A DNA stretch of 7,171 nt, taken from NCBI GenBank assembly GCA_025924275.1, contig JAICEH010000105.1, positions 1 to 7,171 on the forward strand, written 5' to 3'. The notes below the pieces were generated by a model. It did not search any database. It was not told the origin of the DNA and worked only from the letters and a program-made list of their open reading frames with translations. Shown here piece after piece: positions 6,516-7,171 of the stretch (its first letter is position 1; each line of letters opens with the position of its first letter). Position numbers and translations under genes: made by a program. Source of the DNA: Gemmatimonadales bacterium (lineage in GTDB: Bacteria > Gemmatimonadota > Gemmatimonadetes > Gemmatimonadales > GWC2-71-9).

Positions 6516-6544
6516 AAGGTATATACCCCCTCCCCCTATGTCAA
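6516..6544 (-). promoter_or_regulatory. Promoter of the copper operon
   Basis: On the minus strand a perfect -35 TTGACA (6544-6539) is followed, after 17 bases, by TACCTT (6521-6516). A better-matching TATACC or TATATA is 15 or 13 bases away, so the exact -10 is uncertain. Transcription would start near 6509, leaving about 23 bases to the GTG at 6486 with GGAGGG inside. The G-rich spacer is poor for unaided recognition and well placed for repression. Confidence 0.65.
6523..6539. promoter_or_regulatory. Candidate CsoR operator in the copper promoter spacer
   Basis: The sequence ATACCCCCTCCCCCTAT fills the spacer between -35 and -10. Known CsoR operators are AT-flanked inverted repeats with a C run facing a G run. 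Here the left half ATACCCCC matches, but the right half is CCCCCTAT instead of GGGGGTAT, so the block is close to a mirror repeat rather than an inverted repeat. Position and the csoR gene in the operon make it the best operator candidate. Confidence 0.45.
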
Positions 6545-6567
6545 GAGGGAGGGTGGAACGCAAGAAT

Positions 6568-6580
6568 CGGAGGAGCTCCG
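6568..6580 (-). terminator. Weak intrinsic terminator after tRNA-Ala
   Basis: On the minus strand CGGAG-CTC-CTCCG forms a 5-bp GC stem with a 3-base loop, followed by ATTCTTG. It lies 24 bases past the tRNA end and before the copper promoter, the right place to stop tRNA transcription. The stem is short and the T tract broken, so read-through is possible. Confidence 0.35.
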
Positions 6581-6604
6581 CCGGCGCGGTTCCCCCGACT
6601 TCCA

Positions 6605-6677
6605 TGGAGCGTACCGGGATCGAACCGGTGACCTCCTGGTTGCAAACCAGGCGCTCTCCCAGCTGAGCTAACGCCCC
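6605..6677 (-). tRNA. tRNA-Ala (anticodon UGC)
   Basis: A complete 73-base cloverleaf: acceptor GGGGCGT/ACGCTCC, D arm GCTC/GAGC, anticodon arm CCTGG-TTTGCAA-CCAGG, 5-base variable loop AGGTC, T arm ACCGG-TTCGATC-CCGGT and discriminator A. The anticodon TGC (6644-6642) reads GCN alanine codons. The acceptor carries the G3-U70 wobble pair, the main identity element for alanyl-tRNA synthetase. The 3' CCA is not encoded (TGG follows), so it must be added by nucleotidyltransferase. The gene stands alone, not within an rRNA operon. Confidence 0.97.
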
Positions 6678-6687
6678 GCATCGCCGA

Positions 6688-6717
6688 ATACTCGGCGGGC
6701 CCCGCCCCCGACGTCAA
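6688..6717 (-). promoter_or_regulatory. Probable promoter of tRNA-Ala
   Basis: On the minus strand TTGACG (6717-6712) matches the -35 consensus at 5 of 6 positions; after 18 bases GAGTAT (6693-6688) is a weak -10. Transcription would start only about 4 bases before the tRNA. The -10 lies in the centre of the inverted repeat CGCCGA/TCGGCG (6682-6697). The -35 is convincing, the -10 is not. Confidence 0.4.
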
Positions 6718-6887
6718 CCAACGGCCGCTCGGCGCTACCTGCCCCACCGCGCAGGACCGCCCAGCGGCGGCGGCTGGGGTCCGTGCCACCGGGCCGGACG
6801 TCGCCCGTGTGCCTAAGCCACGGGCCCACCGGAAGTTGGGCCGGAATCCCCGAGCCGTAGGGTCCCCCTTCGGCCGGGCCCGAAACC

Positions 6888-6916
6888 TTGTCCGGAGCCC
6901 CCGGACCGGCTAGTTT
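6888..6916 (+). promoter_or_regulatory. Candidate promoter of the oxoamine synthase gene
   Basis: TTGTCC (6888-6893), a 17-base spacer and TAGTTT (6911-6916) give a modest sigma-70-like match; the -35 is identical to that at 909. Transcription would start near 6923, about 60 bases before the GTG. The inverted repeat GTCCGG/CCGGAC (6890-6906) overlaps the -35 and spacer. With the following TTTTT it could alternatively be read as a poor terminator. Confidence 0.35.
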
Positions 6917-6931
6917 TTGCGTGATTGTGCC

Positions 6932-6956
6932 GCGCGCCCGCCACAGGGGGGCGCGC
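6932..6956 (+). repeat. Leader hairpin before the oxoamine synthase gene
   Basis: GCGCGCCC (6932-6939) and GGGCGCGC (6949-6956) form a perfect 8-bp GC stem with a 9-base loop. It falls between the candidate promoter and the ribosome site (GAGG, 6975-6978). It could affect transcript stability or translation. No T run follows, so it is not an intrinsic terminator. Confidence 0.4.
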
Positions 6957-6982
6957 CTTCGTACCCGAGCGCATGAGGTCCA

Positions 6983-7171
6983 GTGGACGCCCAGACTCTC
7001 CAGCACATCGCGCTCTTCGAGAAGTGCCGGCATTTCACCAAGGCGCGCGAGGCCCGGGCTGCCGGGCTCTATCCGTACTTCAAGCCCATCTCCGAGTCGG
7101 AGGACACGGTCGTCACGATCGAGGGCAAGAAGCGGATCATGCTGGGGTCGAACAACTACCTCGGGCTCACC
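6983..7171 (+). CDS. PLP-dependent alpha-oxoamine synthase, probable serine palmitoyltransferase (5' part)
   Basis: The first 63 codons of a gene cut by the window edge. This family condenses an amino acid with an acyl-CoA using pyridoxal phosphate; members include serine palmitoyltransferase (first step of sphingolipid synthesis), KBL and the biotin enzyme BioF. The visible part, with LFEKCRHFTKAREARAAG, LYPYFKPISESEDTVV and the hallmark IMLGSNNYLGLT, is closest in my memory to bacterial serine palmitoyltransferases, where YPYFxxIES and GSNxYLGLT recur; BioF usually lacks the YPYF segment. The catalytic Lys and cofactor site are beyond the edge, so the substrate is not settled. The GTG start is preceded by GAGG (6975-6978), and an in-frame TGA at 6974 excludes an upstream start. 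A full-length member would be about 390-430 residues. Confidence 0.8.
   Translation, partial: MDAQTLQHIALFEKCRHFTKAREARAAGLYPYFKPISESEDTVVTIEGKKRIMLGSNNYLGLT

Larger units (their letters stand above)
6678..6982. other. Divergent intergenic region (305 bp) with strong pairing potential
   Basis: No protein gene is supported between tRNA-Ala and the oxoamine synthase. On the plus strand several segments can pair: GGCTGGGG (6772-6779) with CCCCGAGCC (6848-6856), GCCCGTG with CACGGGC (6803-6809/6819-6825, 9-base loop), and an interrupted stem 6860-6868/6873-6881 closed by a C(TTCG)G tetraloop. GGGCCGGA occurs twice (6791, 6838), as does CCACCGG (6786, 6826). I compared these by eye with SRP RNA, tmRNA, RNase P RNA and cobalamin-riboswitch core motifs and found no match. 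It may be an unknown structured RNA or only GC-rich spacer. Confidence 0.3.

Noticed and set aside
6973..6975. ATG just before the oxoamine synthase
   Set aside because: It is out of frame with the conserved protein and overlaps the GAGG ribosome site that serves the GTG at 6983.
6668..7033. A 121-codon minus-strand frame over the intergenic region
   Set aside because: It overlaps the tRNA, its promoter and the start of the oxoamine synthase, and its translation has no domain or ribosome site.

Overview
This is a very GC-rich bacterial window in which almost every codon ends in G or C. It holds eight protein genes (one cut by the right edge), one tRNA and several readable promoter regions. 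A PEP-CTERM surface protein, a Cu(+) ATPase operon and a serine-palmitoyltransferase-like enzyme together suggest a Gram-negative environmental bacterium. Gemmatimonadota is my best guess, but the sequence alone does not prove it.

Left block (1-1507). A small secreted PEP-CTERM protein runs leftward (672 to 106). Upstream of it is a well-spaced sigma-54 promoter (734-750). About 90-115 bp upstream of the predicted transcript start is an 8-bp inverted repeat (814-839), the usual position of an enhancer-binding-protein site. This fits the known link between PEP-CTERM genes, RpoN and the PrsK/PrsR regulators. A four-helix membrane protein of unknown function is transcribed divergently (1019-1507) from a sigma-70-like promoter packed with palindromes (909-941).

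Copper operon (6544 down to 1515, minus strand). Five genes are tightly coupled: membrane-anchored cupredoxin, CopA-type Cu(+) P1B-ATPase, CsoR-type copper repressor, outer-membrane beta-barrel protein, and a secreted protein of unknown function with a His/Met C-terminal tail. The last three junctions are 4-base overlaps (ATGA, ATGA, GTGA). The promoter has a TTGACA -35, and its spacer is an unusual C5-T-C5 block flanked by AT-rich ends, a likely but atypical CsoR target. The inferred logic is that copper releases CsoR, the cupredoxin and CopA move Cu(+) out of the cytoplasm, and the two last proteins handle copper in the periplasm or at the outer membrane. The function of those two is the main unknown here.

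Right block (6545-7171). A complete tRNA-Ala(UGC) lies just upstream of the copper operon on the same strand. A 305-bp gene-free stretch (6678-6982) separates it from a divergent gene and has dense base-pairing potential plus a candidate promoter and leader hairpin. The window ends 63 codons into a PLP-dependent alpha-oxoamine synthase, most like serine palmitoyltransferase.

The first 105 bases hold no gene I can support.
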